From assembly GCF_007018905.1 (NCBI RefSeq), contig NZ_CP041402.1, positions 2,530,001-2,594,000 on the forward strand: a stretch of DNA of 64,000 nt. Reading direction: 5' to 3'. This DNA is from Tardiphaga sp. vice304. GTDB taxonomy: Bacteria > Pseudomonadota > Alphaproteobacteria > Rhizobiales > Xanthobacteraceae. Shown piece by piece: positions 1 through 8,403 of this stretch (position 1 is its first letter; each line of letters opens with the position of its first letter). Below the pieces are notes generated by a model. It was not told the DNA's origin. It was given only the letters and a program-made list of their open reading frames with translations, and searched no databases. The translations under genes were made by a program, and so were the position numbers.

Positions 1-163
1 CGCGGGGGTAGAGCGGCTGGATCTTGATGCCGTCATAGGTCTTGCTGACCAGTCTTTCGAACGGCGCGCCCTTCAGCACGCCATCGACCAGCCTGCGCCA
101 GTCGTCGGAGGTCGCCGGCGCAAAATCCGCAGCCAGTACAAGATCGTCCATCGCAGTCGGCAT
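1..163 (-). CDS. methylmalonyl-CoA mutase small subunit, N-terminal fragment
   Basis: The gene runs off the left edge; only the first 54 codons are present. Read from the ATG at 163, the peptide starts MPTAMDDLVLAADF and contains KGAPFERLVSKTYDG followed by IKIQPLYPR. That block is typical of the N-terminus of the methylmalonyl-CoA mutase beta (small) subunit, which pairs with the B12-binding large subunit to interconvert methylmalonyl-CoA and succinyl-CoA. It lies on the same strand as the folate operon but is separated from folK by about 270 bp holding a palindromic repeat, so it is probably a separate transcript. Identity rests on recognised sequence; the catalytic part is not visible. Confidence 0.75.
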   Translation of the reverse strand, partial: MPTAMDDLVLAADFAPATSDDWRRLVDGVLKGAPFERLVSKTYDGIKIQPLYPR

Positions 164-299
164 GAAAACACGTCACTCCCGGGCATTGCTTCGTTATTGA
201 CCCGAAAATGCCACGTCGGGGCGGCGAAGCCAATGGGGGTGGGGGATGGCTGCCGCGCTGCGCGCGGACATGTCATGTGGCGGTATGGCCTATCCACTT

Positions 300-415
300 G
301 TCGTCCCGGCGAACGCCGGGACCCATACCCGCCGAGTTTGCGAAGGCACTCGGGACCTGTGGCGTTTCTGTTGGCGGGCCGGAGGCTACGGGTCCCGGCG
401 TTCGCCGGGACGACG
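300..415. repeat. long inverted repeat (GTCCCGGC family), copy 1
   Basis: The arms at 301-324 (tcgtcccggcgaacgccggg, then accc) and 390-415 are near-exact reverse complements, separated by about 65 bp. Each arm is also internally palindromic (cccggcgaacgccggg). A related element occurs at 6704-6854. It occupies most of the folK-to-mutase gap. This looks like a REP/BIME-type dispersed palindrome and could form a transcript-end hairpin. Confidence 0.75.
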
Positions 416-430
416 TGGAGAGGCCCGCGC

Positions 431-922
431 TTAATTCAGTCCCGGCAGCTTGCGGATGTCGTTGGTGCGGACCTGCTTCAGCCAGTCGGCGACGGTCATA
501 CCGGCGATTTCGCGGTCCGGTGCGATCTCGGCCAGCGGCACCAGCACGAAGGCGCGTTCGGTGGCGCGGGGGTGAGGCAGAGTGAGTTCCGGCTTGGCAA
601 TCACCACGTCATCATAGGCGATCATGTCGAGGTCGAGGCCGCGCGGGCCCCAGCGGGTCTCGGCGACGCGGTTGCGGCCGAACTTCTGCTCGATGCGGTG
701 CAGGGTGAACAGCAAAGCATGCGGATCGAGTTCGGTCTCGATCTCGATCACGGCATTCACATAATCGTCCTGCGGCACGCCGCCGACCGGAGCCGTCGCG
801 TAGTCCGACGAGCGCGCAATCAGCGCCGCCTGGGTCATGCCGCAGATATTGGAGATCGCGCGGCGAAAGGTGTCGCGGACGTCGCCGATATTGCCGCCGA
901 GTGCAATCAGGACACTGGCCAT
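431..922 (-). CDS. folK: 2-amino-4-hydroxy-6-hydroxymethyldihydropteridine pyrophosphokinase
   Basis: HPPK transfers pyrophosphate from ATP to hydroxymethyl-dihydropterin, the step before dihydropteroate synthase in folate synthesis. The N-terminal LIALGGNIGD, the central YVNAVIEIET, and RWGPRGLDLDMIAYDD followed by LPHPRATERAFVLVPLAEI are the classic HPPK blocks, including the Asp pair that binds Mg. Length from the chosen start is about 163 aa, normal for the family. An upstream in-frame start at 958 would add 12 residues, but the ATG at 922 begins directly before the conserved strand and sits one base after the folB stop, implying translational coupling in a folP-folB-folK operon. Cytoplasmic. 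Confidence 0.95.
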   Translation of the reverse strand: MASVLIALGGNIGDVRDTFRRAISNICGMTQAALIARSSDYATAPVGGVPQDDYVNAVIEIETELDPHALLFTLHRIEQKFGRNRVAETRWGPRGLDLDMIAYDDVVIAKPELTLPHPRATERAFVLVPLAEIAPDREIAGMTVADWLKQVRTNDIRKLPGLN

Positions 923-923
923 G

Positions 924-1289
924 TCAGGACCTCGAGCGGATGAGAATGACGCCGACATCGTCGAAGATCGCAGCGATCGGCGCGTGCGGCTTGTGCACGG
1001 TGACCTTGACTGTGCTGATCTTCGGAAACGCCGCCAGTATCGCTTCGGCCACCGCCCCTGCGGCGCGCTCCAGCAGCTTGTAATTGGCGTCCTTGAAGGC
1101 CGAGGTCGCGGTCGCCACGACGTTGGCGTAGGACACGGTATCGCTGAGGCGGTCGCTGCGCGAGGCGGCGGCGATGTCGGCCGTCAGTTCGAGATCGATC
1201 ACGAAACGCTGGCCGACATGGGATTCGTGGTCCATCACGCCGTGATGGGCATGCACCGAGACGCCCGTGATGAAGATCGTATCGCTCAT
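924..1289 (-). CDS. folB: dihydroneopterin aldolase
   Basis: FolB cleaves dihydroneopterin to hydroxymethyl-dihydropterin and glycolaldehyde in folate synthesis. The 121-aa protein begins MSDTIFITGVSVHAHHGVM; the GV.V.AHHGV block and the later VTVHKPHAPIAAIFDDVGV (the conserved K.HAPI) are family hallmarks, as is the length near 120 aa. Its ATG overlaps the folP stop by 4 bp (ATGA), and its stop lies 1 bp before folK, so the three genes are one translationally coupled operon read leftward. Confidence 0.95.
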   Translation of the reverse strand: MSDTIFITGVSVHAHHGVMDHESHVGQRFVIDLELTADIAAASRSDRLSDTVSYANVVATATSAFKDANYKLLERAAGAVAEAILAAFPKISTVKVTVHKPHAPIAAIFDDVGVILIRSRS

Positions 1290-2128
1290 GTCTGTTCCTC
1301 GATGCAGGCTGCGACGCGCAGCGCCTGGACGGTTTCGGCGACGTCGTGCGCGCGAATGATGGTGGCGCCGCGCTGTGCCGACAGCAGATGCGCGGCGATC
1401 GAGCCGCCGAGCCGCTGCTGCGGCTCGGACGGCACGACGGTCGAGATGAATTTCTTTCTGCTGGCACCGACCAGGACCGGCAGGCCGAAGCTTTCGAGCT
1501 CGCGCAGGCGCGCCAGCGCGATCATGCTCTGCTGCGGCGTCTTGCCGAAACCGATGCCGGGATCGAGCACGAGATTTTGCCGTGCGATGCCGGCCTTCGC
1601 GGCGATGGCGAGCGTGCGGTCGAAGAAACGCTTGATGTCATCGACAATATCGATCCCGCCATCGACGTCGTCACGGTTGTGCATGACCACGACCGGGACG
1701 TCGTGTTCGGCGACCACGCGCGCCATGTCGGGATCGCGCTGCAGGCCCCAGACGTCATTGGCGATGGCTGCGCCGGTGGCGAGCGCCTTGGCGACGACGG
1801 CGGCCTTCATGCTGTCGATCGATACCGGCGTGCCGAGCGCCACGACGTCGGCCAGTACCGGCGCAAGCCGCAGCCACTCTTCGTCGGCGCTGATGGGCCG
1901 GGAGCCATAGGGCCTCGTCGATTCCGCGCCAATGTCGAGAATGTCGGCGCCTTCCGCTATCATGCGGCGCGCCTGCGCCAGCGCGCGCTCCGGCGCGTCG
2001 AACTGGCCGCCATCGGAGAATGAATCCGGCGTGACATTGAGGATGCCCATCACGGCGGGATAGGGCCGGGCAAACATCGCCGTCAGCACCGGATGGCAGG
2101 AGATGGGATGTGCAGGGCCAGCGCTCAT
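1286..2128 (-). CDS. folP: dihydropteroate synthase
   Basis: DHPS condenses hydroxymethyl-dihydropterin pyrophosphate with p-aminobenzoate and is the sulfonamide target. Visible signatures are VMGILNVTPDSFSDGG, DILDIGAESTRPYG, the DPGIGFGKT pterin-binding loop and GASRKKFI near the C-terminus, in the expected order. It is the first gene of the folP-folB-folK operon. The start is uncertain: an ATG at 2176 would add 16 residues but lies inside a dispersed repeat (the ggaatgacag end of the element beginning near 2171), so I prefer the ATG at 2128; neither has a strong ribosome binding site. Function is not in doubt. Confidence 0.93.
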   Translation of the reverse strand: MSAGPAHPISCHPVLTAMFARPYPAVMGILNVTPDSFSDGGQFDAPERALAQARRMIAEGADILDIGAESTRPYGSRPISADEEWLRLAPVLADVVALGTPVSIDSMKAAVVAKALATGAAIANDVWGLQRDPDMARVVAEHDVPVVVMHNRDDVDGGIDIVDDIKRFFDRTLAIAAKAGIARQNLVLDPGIGFGKTPQQSMIALARLRELESFGLPVLVGASRKKFISTVVPSEPQQRLGGSIAAHLLSAQRGATIIRAHDVAETVQALRVAACIEEQT

Positions 2129-2170
2129 GCGCTGGCTTTGCGCGACGGGGGGAGGGGAGTCAAGATTGAC

Positions 2171-2300
2171 TGTCATTCCGGGGCGCGAGAGCGTTATGCG
2201 CGTAGGGTGGGCAAAGGCGCCCTTGCGCCGTGCCCACCATTTGCGTGGCGGCGGGCACGCGCCGCCAGGCTGCGCGTGCCGGCGCTTTGCCCACCCTACC
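2171..2300. repeat. dispersed repeat: half REP plus GTAGGGTGGGCAAAG inverted repeat
   Basis: The gtagggtgggcaaaggcg arm at 2202-2219 pairs with cgctttgcccaccctac at 2283-2299, with further complementarity between. It is abutted at 2171-2193 by tgtcattccggggcgcgaga, which matches one arm of the elements at 9821-9940 and 22875-22998. Two repeat types are therefore juxtaposed between folP and the next gene. Confidence 0.7.
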
Positions 2301-2307
2301 GCTCACA

Positions 2308-2715
2308 TCAATACGTGATCTTCAGCGGCAATTGCCGCGCCTTCTCGATCAACTGCCCGACGGATTTTTCCGACGGCATCATCTGCACCAGCTTGCGCTT
2401 GTCGTTGGCGTCTTTCATCGCCTGCGCAAGGCGGGCCGGGTTGCGGTGGATCAATTCGCGCACCGTGTTGACGCCGGAGGCGCGCAGCAGCTCGGCCTTG
2501 GCCTTGCCCATGCCGGGAATCCGCAGGTAATCGGCGAGGTTGGCCCATTCCAGCAATTGCTGTTCGCTGAATCCGGTCTTGGCGGAGAGCTCCTTGCGGC
2601 CCTTGGCGGTATGGGCGGCTTCCAGCAGGCTTTCCATGGTGCGGATGCCGGCTTTCTTAAGCCTGGTCGCGGCAAAGGCCGTCAGACCGTCGATCTTGGA
2701 GATGGGATATGTCAT
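2308..2715 (-). CDS. DUF4332-family helix-hairpin-helix protein
   Basis: A 135-aa protein starting MTYPISKIDGLTAFAA. It contains two helix-hairpin-helix-like segments: IDGLTAFAATRLKKAGIRTM near the start, and a second (WANLADYLRIPGMGKAKAEL) in the middle. This resembles the DUF4332 family, which shares the DNA-polymerase-like HhH fold. No catalytic motif is evident, so a DNA-binding or scaffold role is only an inference. An upstream ATG at 2745 would add 10 residues without homology-like character. It is flanked by a repeat on one side and a separately transcribed gene on the other. Confidence 0.7.
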   Translation of the reverse strand: MTYPISKIDGLTAFAATRLKKAGIRTMESLLEAAHTAKGRKELSAKTGFSEQQLLEWANLADYLRIPGMGKAKAELLRASGVNTVRELIHRNPARLAQAMKDANDKRKLVQMMPSEKSVGQLIEKARQLPLKITY

Positions 2716-2800
2716 GATACTCGAACGGTAAGGTGCTTGGCGCATGCAGGACGTGTCATCGCAGAAAAGGCCGACGTAACTGACGGTCAGGCGAACTGGC

Positions 2801-3166
2801 TCAGGCGAACTGGCTTAGACCCGGCGTGCCGGCGATGATCTTGTCCATAGCATCGGAGCCGATCTTGGCGCGGCCAAATTTGAATAATTCGCGCGCCACG
2901 CTCTGGATTTCTCCCATGCCGAGGCCGAGGCCCATCAGACGGGAGCCAAGCGCCATCAGTCCGCCGCCCATCAGGCTCGAGAGACCGCCGCCGCTGCTGT
3001 TTGCTGCAATTGCTTCTTCGGCGCCGGGGATGCTCTTGACCAGTTCATCGACCGGCTCGGCCGGTCCGTCCTTGCGCAAAAAGCCAAGAATGATCCCGAC
3101 GGTTTTTTCCGCAACATCCTTCTCGATGCCGACCTTGGCGGTCAGCTGTGCGATCAACTCATCCAT
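2801..3166 (-). CDS. DUF2267/DUF2780-like small protein
   Basis: A 121-aa protein beginning MDELIAQLTAKVGIEKDVAE with the pattern 'VG..ILGFL.KDGP', a Gly/Met-rich middle (SSLMGGGLMALGSRLMGLGL) and a C-terminal FGRAKIGSDAMDKIIAGTPG. This architecture is found in small DUF2267/DUF2780-type proteins of Rhizobiales. Function is unknown. The upstream ATG at 3280 adds a low-complexity leader and is less likely. The 3' end is odd: a 14-bp tandem repeat (2787-2800 and 2801-2814) duplicates the last codons and the stop. Confidence 0.65.
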   Translation of the reverse strand: MDELIAQLTAKVGIEKDVAEKTVGIILGFLRKDGPAEPVDELVKSIPGAEEAIAANSSGGGLSSLMGGGLMALGSRLMGLGLGMGEIQSVARELFKFGRAKIGSDAMDKIIAGTPGLSQFA

Positions 3167-3443
3167 GTAACGCCCCGCCTCTGCCGGTGGAGTGCCGGCC
3201 CCATTTGTGAATTTATCTTGTGCCCGTGTTTTTTGAATTACAAGGACGCTGAAGCCACACGACAGTCGATTCAGACTCATCGCGCGGTGTGTGTTGCATC
3301 AATGCAAGCGCAAACGTGAAATTTTGGTCAATTCGCTGCAGATGCGAGCAGCGTTCGCCCGGCGTTTCATCAGCCGCTGGAATGAAGTAAGGTTCAATGA
3401 ATACGGCATACAATTTTTTCCAATGTGCGACAGAGGCCCATGG

Positions 3444-5069
3444 ATGGCGATGACCGAGATCAAGTCCGGCGACACCGACGACAAAATCTTTATCGGCAAA
3501 AGCGAGGAACCGGCATGGCTGACGCTTGGCCTCGCCAATCGCCATGGTCTTGTCACTGGCGCGACGGGAACGGGCAAGACCGTATCTCTACAGGTGATGG
3601 CGGAGGGCTTTGCCCGCGCCGGCGTGCCGGTGTTCGCCGCCGACATCAAGGGCGACCTGTCGGGCATTGCCGAAGTCGGCGAAGCCAAGGACTTCATTCT
3701 GGCGCGCGCCAGGGAAATGGCGCTGACCTTCCAGCCCGACCAGTTCTCGACGGTGTTTTGGGACGTGTTCGGCGAACAGGGCCATCCGGTACGCGCCACC
3801 GTCTCGGAAATGGGACCGCTGCTGCTGTCGCGCATGCTCGATCTCAACGACGTGCAGGAAGGCGTGCTCAACGTTGCTTTTCGCGTGGCCGACGACAACG
3901 GCCTGCCGTTGCTCGACATGAAAGATCTGCGCGCGGTCCTGGACGCGATCGTGCCAGCCACCAAGAAGGCGCTCGACGAGGCCGGCGACACCGAAGAGAT
4001 GGCCGTGATCCGCGCTGCAGCGCAGAAATTCGGCAATGTCACCAAACAGACTGTCGGCACCATCCAGCGCCAGTTGCTGGTGCTGGAGAACCAGGGCGGC
4101 ACGATGTTCTTCGGCGAGCCCGCGCTCGACATCAAGGACTTCATGCGCACCGACCGCGACGGCCGCGGCATGGTCAACATCCTGGTCGCCGACAGGCTGA
4201 TGCAGAGCCCGAAGCTGTATGCGACGTTCCTGCTGTGGATGCTGTCGGAACTGTTCGAGCAACTGCCCGAGGCCGGCGATCCGCCGAAGCCGAAGCTGGT
4301 GTTTTTCTTCGACGAGGCGCACCTGTTGTTCAACGACGCGCCGAAGGCCCTGATGGACAAGATCGAGCAGGTCGTTCGCCTGATCCGCTCCAAGGGCGTC
4401 GGCGTCTATTTCGTGACGCAGAACCCGATCGACGTGCCGGACAAGGTGCTGGCGCAGCTCGGCAACCGCGTGCAGCACGCGCTGCGCGCCTTCACGCCGC
4501 GCGACCAGAAGGCGGTCGCCGCCGCGGCGCAAACCTTTCGCGCCAATCCGAAGCTGGATACCGCGAAGGTCATCACCGAGCTTGGCAAGGGCGAGGCGCT
4601 GGTCTCGTTCCTCGAGGGCAACGGCACGCCGGCGATGGTCGAGCGCGTGATGGTGCGGCCGCCGACCGCGCGGATCGGGCCGCTGACATCGCCTGAGCGC
4701 GCGGCGATCATCAATGGCAGTCCGATGAAGGGCAAATACGACACCATGGTCGATCGCGATTCGGCCTCCGAGATGCTGCAGCGGCGCATCGCCGGCACCG
4801 CGGCGCCGGCGGATGGCAGCGCACCCGACGGTGGCGGATTTCTCGGCCAGCTCGGCGGGATTGTCGGCGCGATCTTCGGCACCGGCGCGGGCCGGCGCGG
4901 CCGGCTGTCGACCGGACAGGTGATCGCGCGCAGCGTGACGCGCTCGGTCACCAACAAGGTGGTCGGCGGCATCGTGGCGAGCCTGGGCAAATCGGTGGGC
5001 GGCTCGCTCGGCAGTTCGATCGGCCGCGAAATCGTCCGCGGCACGCTCGGCGGAATCATGAAGCGCTAG
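3444..5069 (+). CDS. HerA-like helicase / DUF853 ATPase (YjgR type)
   Basis: A P-loop ATPase of the HerA/FtsK superfamily, cytoplasmic. Walker A is [16 protein letters not shown] near residue 35 and Walker B is [13 protein letters not shown] near residue 290, followed by a sensor-like [13 protein letters not shown] and the typical C-terminal extension ending in a Gly/Ser-rich tail ([20 protein letters not shown]). Length near 541 aa fits the DUF853 family. The ATG at 3444 is preferred because agagg lies 7 bp upstream; the open frame extends back to 3291 with no coding character. The biological role of this family is not settled; ATP-driven DNA translocation is the family-level expectation. 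Confidence 0.85.
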   Translation: MAMTEIKSGDTDDKIFIGKSEEPAWLTLGLANRHGLVTGATGTGKTVSLQVMAEGFARAGVPVFAADIKGDLSGIAEVGEAKDFILARAREMALTFQPDQFSTVFWDVFGEQGHPVRATVSEMGPLLLSRMLDLNDVQEGVLNVAFRVADDNGLPLLDMKDLRAVLDAIVPATKKALDEAGDTEEMAVIRAAAQKFGNVTKQTVGTIQRQLLVLENQGGTMFFGEPALDIKDFMRTDRDGRGMVNILVADRLMQSPKLYATFLLWMLSELFEQLPEAGDPPKPKLVFFFDEAHLLFNDAPKALMDKIEQVVRLIRSKGVGVYFVTQNPIDVPDKVLAQLGNRVQHALRAFTPRDQKAVAAAAQTFRANPKLDTAKVITELGKGEALVSFLEGNGTPAMVERVMVRPPTARIGPLTSPERAAIINGSPMKGKYDTMVDRDSASEMLQRRIAGTAAPADGSAPDGGGFLGQLGGIVGAIFGTGAGRRGRLSTGQVIARSVTRSVTNKVVGGIVASLGKSVGGSLGSSIGREIVRGTLGGIMKR

Positions 5070-5072
5070 TTC

Positions 5073-5176
5073 GTAGCCCGGATGAAGTTGGCGCACGCGC
5101 CTGGCGCGGGCGGTGACGCAATCCGGGGCCGGCAGCTTTGATGGATGGGCTGGCCCCGGATTGGCATCCGGGCTAC
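5073..5176. repeat. dispersed inverted repeat (GTAGCCCGGATGAAG family), copy 1
   Basis: The left arm gtagcccggatgaag and internal gcaatccgggg pair with ccccggatt and catccgggctac on the right. A close relative lies at 29564-29662 with the same arm order. It fills the gap between the ATPase gene and the glycosyltransferase. Confidence 0.75.
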
Positions 5177-5220
5177 GGCTCTGCGCGCTGCCCTTGGTGA
5201 CCTATGGACCAACCGACTCG

Positions 5221-6681
5221 ATGACCTCTTCAGCCATCACCGATCGTTCCCATGCCTGGTTTCTCGTGCAGGTCGCGCGGCTGCGCGCCGCAGAGGTGCC
5301 AGGTTGGCTGTGGGTCGTGCTGCTGTGGGCGGTGTTCGCGTATCCCGCAGTGGGGCTGCGCGGCGTGCATTACGAAGAGGGCACCGTCATCGGCCTGGCG
5401 CGCGGCGCGGTCGAGGACGGCCACTGGCTGGCGCCGCATCTCTATGGCGTGCGCTTTGTCGAGCGCCCGGTTCTGCTGTCGTGGATCGCGGCCGGTTTGG
5501 GGTCGCTGTTCGGCGGCGTCGGCGTGTGGAGCGCGCGGCTGCCGCATCTGATGTTCCTGCTCGCCGGCGGACTGATGGTGTTCCATCTGGTGCGGCCGCT
5601 GACGCGAACGCCGCCCGCAGTATTCGGCGCGCTGTGCTGGTTTGCCTGTTCCATGGTCGGGCAGAAGTTCATCACCGCCGAGCCCGACGTGACACTATCG
5701 GTGCTGCTGTTCGGCGCCTTCGTGGTGTGGTGGAAGGGCGAGCAGCACGGCCACGTCGCGCTGTCGCGCTGGGTCGCGGCAGGCTTACTGCTCGGCGCCG
5801 CCGGGCTGGTCAAGGGGCCGCAGCCGATCGCCTATTTCACGCTCGGCGTCGGCGTCTATCTGTTGCTGAAGCAGCGCTGGCGCGACCTGCCTGGATTCAT
5901 TCTCGCCAATGCGGTGGGTGCGATGATCGTCGGCGCCTGGTATGTCGCGGTGCTGCAGCCCGGCGACGTCGCGCATTGGCGCAGCCATTCCCGCCTCGCC
6001 GACGGCATGGACGCGTCGCACTGGCTGCGCGACCATCTGGATTTCATTGCCAGCCTGTTCGTCGAATGGCTGCCGGGCTCGCTGTTGCTGGGACCTGCGA
6101 TCGTCGCGCTGTGGCGCCGGGACGATCTGCGCGACAACGGATTGTTGTTCGCCGCGCTGATGTATGCCGGCGTCGGCACGATGGTGCTGGTCGCGTGGCC
6201 GGGCGGCGTGGCGACGCGCTATGCGATGCCGGCCAATCTGGCGCTCGCGGTGCTCGGCGGCGTGCTGTTCGATCGCTGGTGGTCGAGTCGGCCGTGGCTG
6301 ATCGGCGCCGGCAACACCGTGGTGATCGCGATCTCCTGTTATCTGGTGCTGCTCGGCTGGGTGGCGATGCCGCTGTTCCCCGATGCGTTCCGGCAGACCA
6401 GGATCGCAGCACTTCAGATCGAGGCGGTACGCGCGCTGCGGCCGGGCCCGCTCTATGTCAGCAGCAGCGCTTCCAACGTCAACATTCTGGCCAGCGTCGC
6501 CGCGCCGGTACGGGTGCTGCCGCTGGCGGCGATCGCACAATTGCCGGTTCCGGCACTGGCCATGTTGACGCCGGCCGATATCGCGACGCTGGCCGCAATC
6601 GCTCCGACGCGGCGCCTCGTGCCGCTCGCGGTCCCGCGCGACAAGAGCGACGCGCGGGTGGTGGAGATTCTGCCGAATTGA
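5221..6681 (+). CDS. membrane glycosyltransferase, GT39/ArnT-like
   Basis: A 486-aa multi-pass membrane protein. After a short N-terminus there is a hydrophobic segment (WLWVVLLWAVFAYPAVGLRG) followed by the acidic loop HYEEGTVIGLARG and then RFVERPVLLSWIAAGL. This matches the first periplasmic loop and KPP/ERP-type motif of ArnT/PMT-family enzymes, which transfer sugars from polyprenyl phosphate donors. About 10 further hydrophobic stretches follow. The ATG at 5221 gives MTSSAITDRSH; an earlier in-frame start at 5113 lies in the repeat. The acceptor cannot be told from sequence. It is co-oriented with the next membrane glycosyltransferase, but a repeat separates them. Confidence 0.8.
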   Translation: MTSSAITDRSHAWFLVQVARLRAAEVPGWLWVVLLWAVFAYPAVGLRGVHYEEGTVIGLARGAVEDGHWLAPHLYGVRFVERPVLLSWIAAGLGSLFGGVGVWSARLPHLMFLLAGGLMVFHLVRPLTRTPPAVFGALCWFACSMVGQKFITAEPDVTLSVLLFGAFVVWWKGEQHGHVALSRWVAAGLLLGAAGLVKGPQPIAYFTLGVGVYLLLKQRWRDLPGFILANAVGAMIVGAWYVAVLQPGDVAHWRSHSRLADGMDASHWLRDHLDFIASLFVEWLPGSLLLGPAIVALWRRDDLRDNGLLFAALMYAGVGTMVLVAWPGGVATRYAMPANLALAVLGGVLFDRWWSSRPWLIGAGNTVVIAISCYLVLLGWVAMPLFPDAFRQTRIAALQIEAVRALRPGPLYVSSSASNVNILASVAAPVRVLPLAAIAQLPVPALAMLTPADIATLAAIAPTRRLVPLAVPRDKSDARVVEILPN

Positions 6682-6703
6682 TGGAGGCGCAGCTTCTCCA
6701 CAT

Positions 6704-6854
6704 GTCGTCCCGGCCCAGCGAGCAGAGCGAGCGCCGAGCCGGGACCCATAGACTCCGAGGTTGAAGCCAACCCGGGACGTCGCCCCAGCGCCTCGAGTCG
6801 ACAGCGGCTATGGGTCCCGGCTTGCGCTCGCTGGGGCTCGCTTGCCGGGACGAC
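6704..6854. repeat. long inverted repeat (GTCCCGGC family), copy 2
   Basis: The outer arms gtcgtcccggc (6704-6714) and gccgggacgac (6844-6854) are complementary. Internal gggacccatag near 6741 and ctatgggtccc near 6809 also pair, giving a long cruciform-capable element related to 300-415. Confidence 0.75.
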
Positions 6855-6924
6855 ATCGCTCGGTTTGCAGCGCCCGTGTTGTCTGCTAACCCGGCGCCAC
6901 CAATGATGACCGGGGAACGGTGAA

Positions 6925-8223
6925 GTGACTGAGATGAACGGCGCGACGCCGGTATTGCGATGGCCATCGTTGCGGCAGCCGCTCGACGTGCTGTTCCTGT
7001 TCTGCTGCCTGCTGTTGACCGCCGATGTGCTGGTCCCGGAGATTTTCAGCCACGGCAAGACCAAGGATTATTCGTTGTGGTATTGGGCCGGCCAGCAGGT
7101 GCTGCAGGGCGGAGACCTCTATGCTCGTCAGACCCGCGGCACGCTCGACTTCATCTATCCGCCGCCGCCGGCGGTGTTGCTGGCGCTGCCGACCTGGTTC
7201 GGCAAGATTCCGTTCTATCTCACGCTATGCGTGCTGAACTCGGCGGCGTGGGCCATCACCAGCCAGCTCAGCAATGCGATGACCGGCTCGAAAAAAATCC
7301 CGACGCCGTGGCTTGCCGCGCTGCCGGGCATTGCCACCATCACCTTCGTGTTCGACCAATATGACCTCGGTCAGCCCAATCTGGTGCTGCTGGCCTTGAT
7401 GCTGCTTGGCTTCTGGTGGATGCAGAAGGGCCGGCCATGGCTCGGCGGCAGCATGTTTGCGCTGGCGACCGCGATCAAGGTGTTTCCGATTGCGGTGCTG
7501 CCCTATCTGCTGTGGCGGCGGCACTGGGCGGCCTCTGCCAGCATGATCGTGGCGACCTTGGCGCTGCTCTATGTGATGCCGGCGCCGGTGCGCGGCTTCG
7601 AGCGCAACGCCACCGAGCTCAAGACCTGGTTCAATGCGATGGTCGGCTCCAGCTCGGAGAAGGGCTTTGGCCAGCGCGACGAGCAGAACTGGTCGTGGGT
7701 CAACCAGTCCGTGATCGCGATGACGCACCGTCTGGTGCGGCCGATCAATTACTATCTCGACGACCCCCAGCATGCGCCCGAATACATGAACGTCATCGAC
7801 GTGCCCTACAAGACGGCGAACTGGATCGTGATCGCGGTGTCCGGGCTGACCGGGCTCGGCTTCATCTGGGCGATTCCCGCCTATCGCAGGATGACGGAGC
7901 GCTCGACCGCCGAAGAGCTCGGCATCCTGTTCTGCCTGATGACGGTGGCCTCGCCGCTGGCGCGGCAATATTACTTCATGTGGCTGTTCCTGCCGCTCAC
8001 CGTGTTGATGCATCGCGCGGCGTTCGATGATCGGCCCGCGGTGCGTACGGGCACCTGGACGTTGATCGGTGTGTCGATGGCCTTGATGGTGCTGTCGCTG
8101 CCGGTGTTTCCTGCATTCTGGCAGGCCTGGGGCAATAATCTGCTGGCGACCGCGCTGCTGGCGGGCGGTCTGATCTGGCATATGCATCACGCGCCGCAGA
8201 CGTCGGAACGCCTTGTACCCTGA
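6925..8223 (+). CDS. DUF2029 / GT87-family membrane glycosyltransferase
   Basis: A 432-aa integral membrane protein with about 10 hydrophobic segments. DUF2029 (GT87) features include the first loop SLWYWAGQQVLQGGDLYARQ, followed by LDFIYPPPPAVLLALP, and later FVFDQYDLGQPNLVLLAL and LATAIKVFPIAVLPYLLWRR. Family members are polyprenyl-phosphate-mannose-dependent mannosyltransferases in actinobacteria and poorly characterised in proteobacteria. The start is GTG at 6925 (gggga 8 bp upstream) or ATG at 6934. It follows the GT39-like gene on the same strand, suggesting a shared role in envelope glycan synthesis, though each is bracketed by palindromic repeats. Confidence 0.78.
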   Translation: MTEMNGATPVLRWPSLRQPLDVLFLFCCLLLTADVLVPEIFSHGKTKDYSLWYWAGQQVLQGGDLYARQTRGTLDFIYPPPPAVLLALPTWFGKIPFYLTLCVLNSAAWAITSQLSNAMTGSKKIPTPWLAALPGIATITFVFDQYDLGQPNLVLLALMLLGFWWMQKGRPWLGGSMFALATAIKVFPIAVLPYLLWRRHWAASASMIVATLALLYVMPAPVRGFERNATELKTWFNAMVGSSSEKGFGQRDEQNWSWVNQSVIAMTHRLVRPINYYLDDPQHAPEYMNVIDVPYKTANWIVIAVSGLTGLGFIWAIPAYRRMTERSTAEELGILFCLMTVASPLARQYYFMWLFLPLTVLMHRAAFDDRPAVRTGTWTLIGVSMALMVLSLPVFPAFWQAWGNNLLATALLAGGLIWHMHHAPQTSERLVP

Positions 8224-8241
8224 CCGGGACGATGATCTTCT

Positions 8242-8356
8242 TCACCTCTCCCCGTTGGGGAGAGGTCGACCGGCGAAGCCGGGCGGGTGAGGGGGCGGCG
8301 CGCGCTCGATGGGCCGGTGCCCCCTCACCCCAGCCCTCTCCCCAACGGGGAGAGGG
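8242..8356. repeat. dispersed inverted repeat (CTCTCCCC-GGGGAGAG family), copy 1
   Basis: The self-complementary cctctccccgttggggagagg at 8245-8265 pairs again with ccctctccccaacggggaga at 8334-8353; ggtgaggggg and ccccctcacc pair inside. Related copies are at 27267-27417 and, more loosely, 48193-48373. Confidence 0.75.
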
Positions 8357-8403
8357 AGCGCTCGGCCGGTGCGCTCCACCTGATCAACCTCTAAGGAATG
8401 CGT

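Noticed and set aside
3588..5096. 502-codon minus-strand frame opposite the HerA-like gene
   Set aside because: Shadow of a gene with intact Walker A and B motifs; the antisense product is Arg/His/Gln-rich and has no start context.
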